The notes under the pieces were generated by a model. It did not search any database. It saw nothing but the letters and a program-made list of their open reading frames with translations, and had not been told where the DNA came from. The position numbers and the translations under genes are program-made. Below, piece after piece: positions 39,300 through 40,446 of a stretch of DNA of 40,446 nucleotides. Source of the DNA: Actinomycetota bacterium (GTDB taxonomy: Bacteria; Actinomycetota; Acidimicrobiia; IMCC26256; PALSA-555); the NCBI GenBank assembly GCA_016870595.1, contig VGBI01000013.1:1-40446 (forward strand). The letters run 5' to 3'. Position 1 is the first letter of the stretch. Every line of letters begins with the position of its first letter.

Positions 39300-40446
39300 C
39301 TAGCGACCATTGATGTCGTTGTCGCGGTAGATCTGGGCGATCGTGCAGGTGGGGTTGGTCGACGCGCACACGGTGGTGCCGTCGATCCCGAGCGGCATCG
39401 AGGCGTCGCCGTTGACGATCCTGTTGCCGGTGATCACGAGGCCGTCGTCGGTACGGGCCGGCGACGGGCCGACCCGGGCCCCGGTGTTGGTCCGGGGCTC
39501 GGAGATCTCGAAGTGCTGCCACTGCGACCGGTAGCCCGCCGGGTTCACGATCACGTTGTTGCGGATCACCACGTCGCGGTCGGGGATGTGCGCGTACACG
39601 TCGCCGCCCACGGTCGAGGTGCCCCAGGCGCCCCGGCCGATGAGCGCGGCGCAGCGGGTCGAGTTGCCGTCGCAGGAGCGGCCGCCGAAGGTGACCTCAA
39701 GGAGGTGGCTGCGTCGCCCCACCCGCTCGGCCCGGTTGTCCTCGATGACGATGTTGCGGCCGCCGTTCACGCCGAACGCCGCGCCCTCCACGTCGAACAC
39801 GTGGTTGGCCCGGATCACCACGTCGGTGGCCTCGTAGGTCACCCAGGGCTCGACCATCCACTCGAGGCCGGTGCCCTGGCCCGCGGTGATCCCCCCGGTG
39901 CCGCAGCGCGACACCTCGTTGCGCTCGATCGTGATCGCGGTCGAGCCGCCCTTCACGTAGGCGCACCAGTCGCCCCCGCCCGTGATCACGTTGTCGGCGA
40001 TGGTCGCGCGCTGCACGGCCACGAAGTCGATCACGTTGTCACCCGCGTTGCGCAGCGTGCTGTTGCGCACGGTGACGTCGGACGACTGGTTGACCTTGAG
40101 GGTCTCCCAGGCGCCGGTCCCGCCGTCGAGCTCCACGTCGTCGAGGGTGAGAAAGGTGCAGCGCTCGCAGTGCACGGCGTCGCCGTTGGGGAGAATGCGC
40201 AGCCCCTGCACCCGCAGGTGGTGCACCTCGAACAGGTTGAGGTCGCCGCGCAGGGTGACCGGTCGGCCGGGGCCGTCGGAGCGGATGGTGATCGGCGCGC
40301 TCGCCGTGCCCCGGCGCAGCTCCCAGTAGTGGGGCATCGTCGACGCCGCGTAGTCGCCCGCGAGCAGGACGATGGTGTGGGGCTTCGTGAGCGTGACGTC
40401 ACGGGGGATGCGGTTCCACGCCGCCCCGAGGGTCCGCAGCGGTGCG
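39300..40446 (-). CDS. Right-handed parallel beta-helix repeat protein, 5' end cut by window edge
   Basis: At least 381 residues; the frame is open to the right edge without a start there. It consists of repeated short coils typical of NosD/pectate-lyase-like beta-helices: GLRILPNGDAV, LTLDDVEL, VTVRNSTLRNAGDNV, ATIADNVITGG, ITIERNEVSRC, VVIRANHVF, IVIEDNRAE, VVIRNNVI and VITGNRIV. Asn ladder positions recur in each coil. Several Cys pairs suggest an exported protein. Such proteins are polysaccharide lyases, hydrolases or binding proteins; no catalytic set is recognisable here. The signal peptide, if any, lies beyond the window. It ends 16 bases after the convergent methyltransferase gene. 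Confidence 0.85.
   Translation of the reverse strand, partial: APLRTLGAAWNRIPRDVTLTKPHTIVLLAGDYAASTMPHYWELRRGTASAPITIRSDGPGRPVTLRGDLNLFEVHHLRVQGLRILPNGDAVHCERCTFLTLDDVELDGGTGAWETLKVNQSSDVTVRNSTLRNAGDNVIDFVAVQRATIADNVITGGGDWCAYVKGGSTAITIERNEVSRCGTGGITAGQGTGLEWMVEPWVTYEATDVVIRANHVFDVEGAAFGVNGGRNIVIEDNRAERVGRRSHLLEVTFGGRSCDGNSTRCAALIGRGAWGTSTVGGDVYAHIPDRDVVIRNNVIVNPAGYRSQWQHFEISEPRTNTGARVGPSPARTDDGLVITGNRIVNGDASMPLGIDGTTVCASTNPTCTIAQIYRDNDINGR

Overview
This window looks like chromosomal DNA from a very GC-rich actinobacterium. The gene set (two Baeyer-Villiger monooxygenases, five acyl-CoA dehydrogenases, two family III CoA-transferases, a thiolase-like/DUF35 pair, an MpaB/Lcp-type oxygenase) and the codon use recall Acidimicrobiia such as Ilumatobacter relatives or mycobacteria-like degraders. 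The taxon is an inference. Starts are often GTG, many genes overlap by GTGA or TGATG, and at least seven genes carry a TANNNT hexamer 6-7 bases before the start codon, the actinobacterial leaderless-mRNA arrangement.

Layout, left to right. 1-2800: a truncated TrmA/RlmD-like RNA methyltransferase, then a lower-GC patch with a pentameric ligand-gated ion channel homologue and a decayed acetyltransferase. 2816-8456: a Baeyer-Villiger monooxygenase with a VOC protein, a phytanoyl-CoA dioxygenase-like gene coupled to a membrane protein, a SnoaL-like protein and an amidohydrolase. 8636-12175: a secreted vWA protein and a fused double CoA-transferase. 12233-17524: a monooxygenase/acyl-CoA dehydrogenase/SDR operon and a WbsX-type glycan enzyme on the other strand.

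17536-27379 is a long leftward block: EutB-EutC (ethanolamine ammonia-lyase), a phosphotriesterase-family hydrolase, a probable heteromeric acyl-CoA dehydrogenase pair, an enoyl-CoA hydratase, then a second unit of acyl-CoA dehydrogenase, APH-type kinase and quinone oxidoreductase. The kinase/dehydrogenase pair recalls ACAD10/11 and LvaA/LvaC and suggests 4-hydroxyacyl-CoA breakdown. 27481-34125: a DUF7064-like protein faces a second leftward operon (carboxyltransferase, double CoA-transferase, thiolase-like protein without the usual Cys, DUF35), possibly a carboxylation/retro-aldol side-chain pathway.

34242-40446: a P-type ATPase remnant, a sulfotransferase diverging from a DegT-fold enzyme whose PLP lysine is His (RfbH/ColD-like 3-dehydratase), a lower-GC HTH/nucleotidyltransferase pair resembling a toxin-antitoxin module with a palindromic operator candidate, an MpaB-type oxygenase coupled to a methyltransferase, and a partial beta-helix protein. 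I saw no rRNA, tRNA, CRISPR array, insertion sequence or phage gene.
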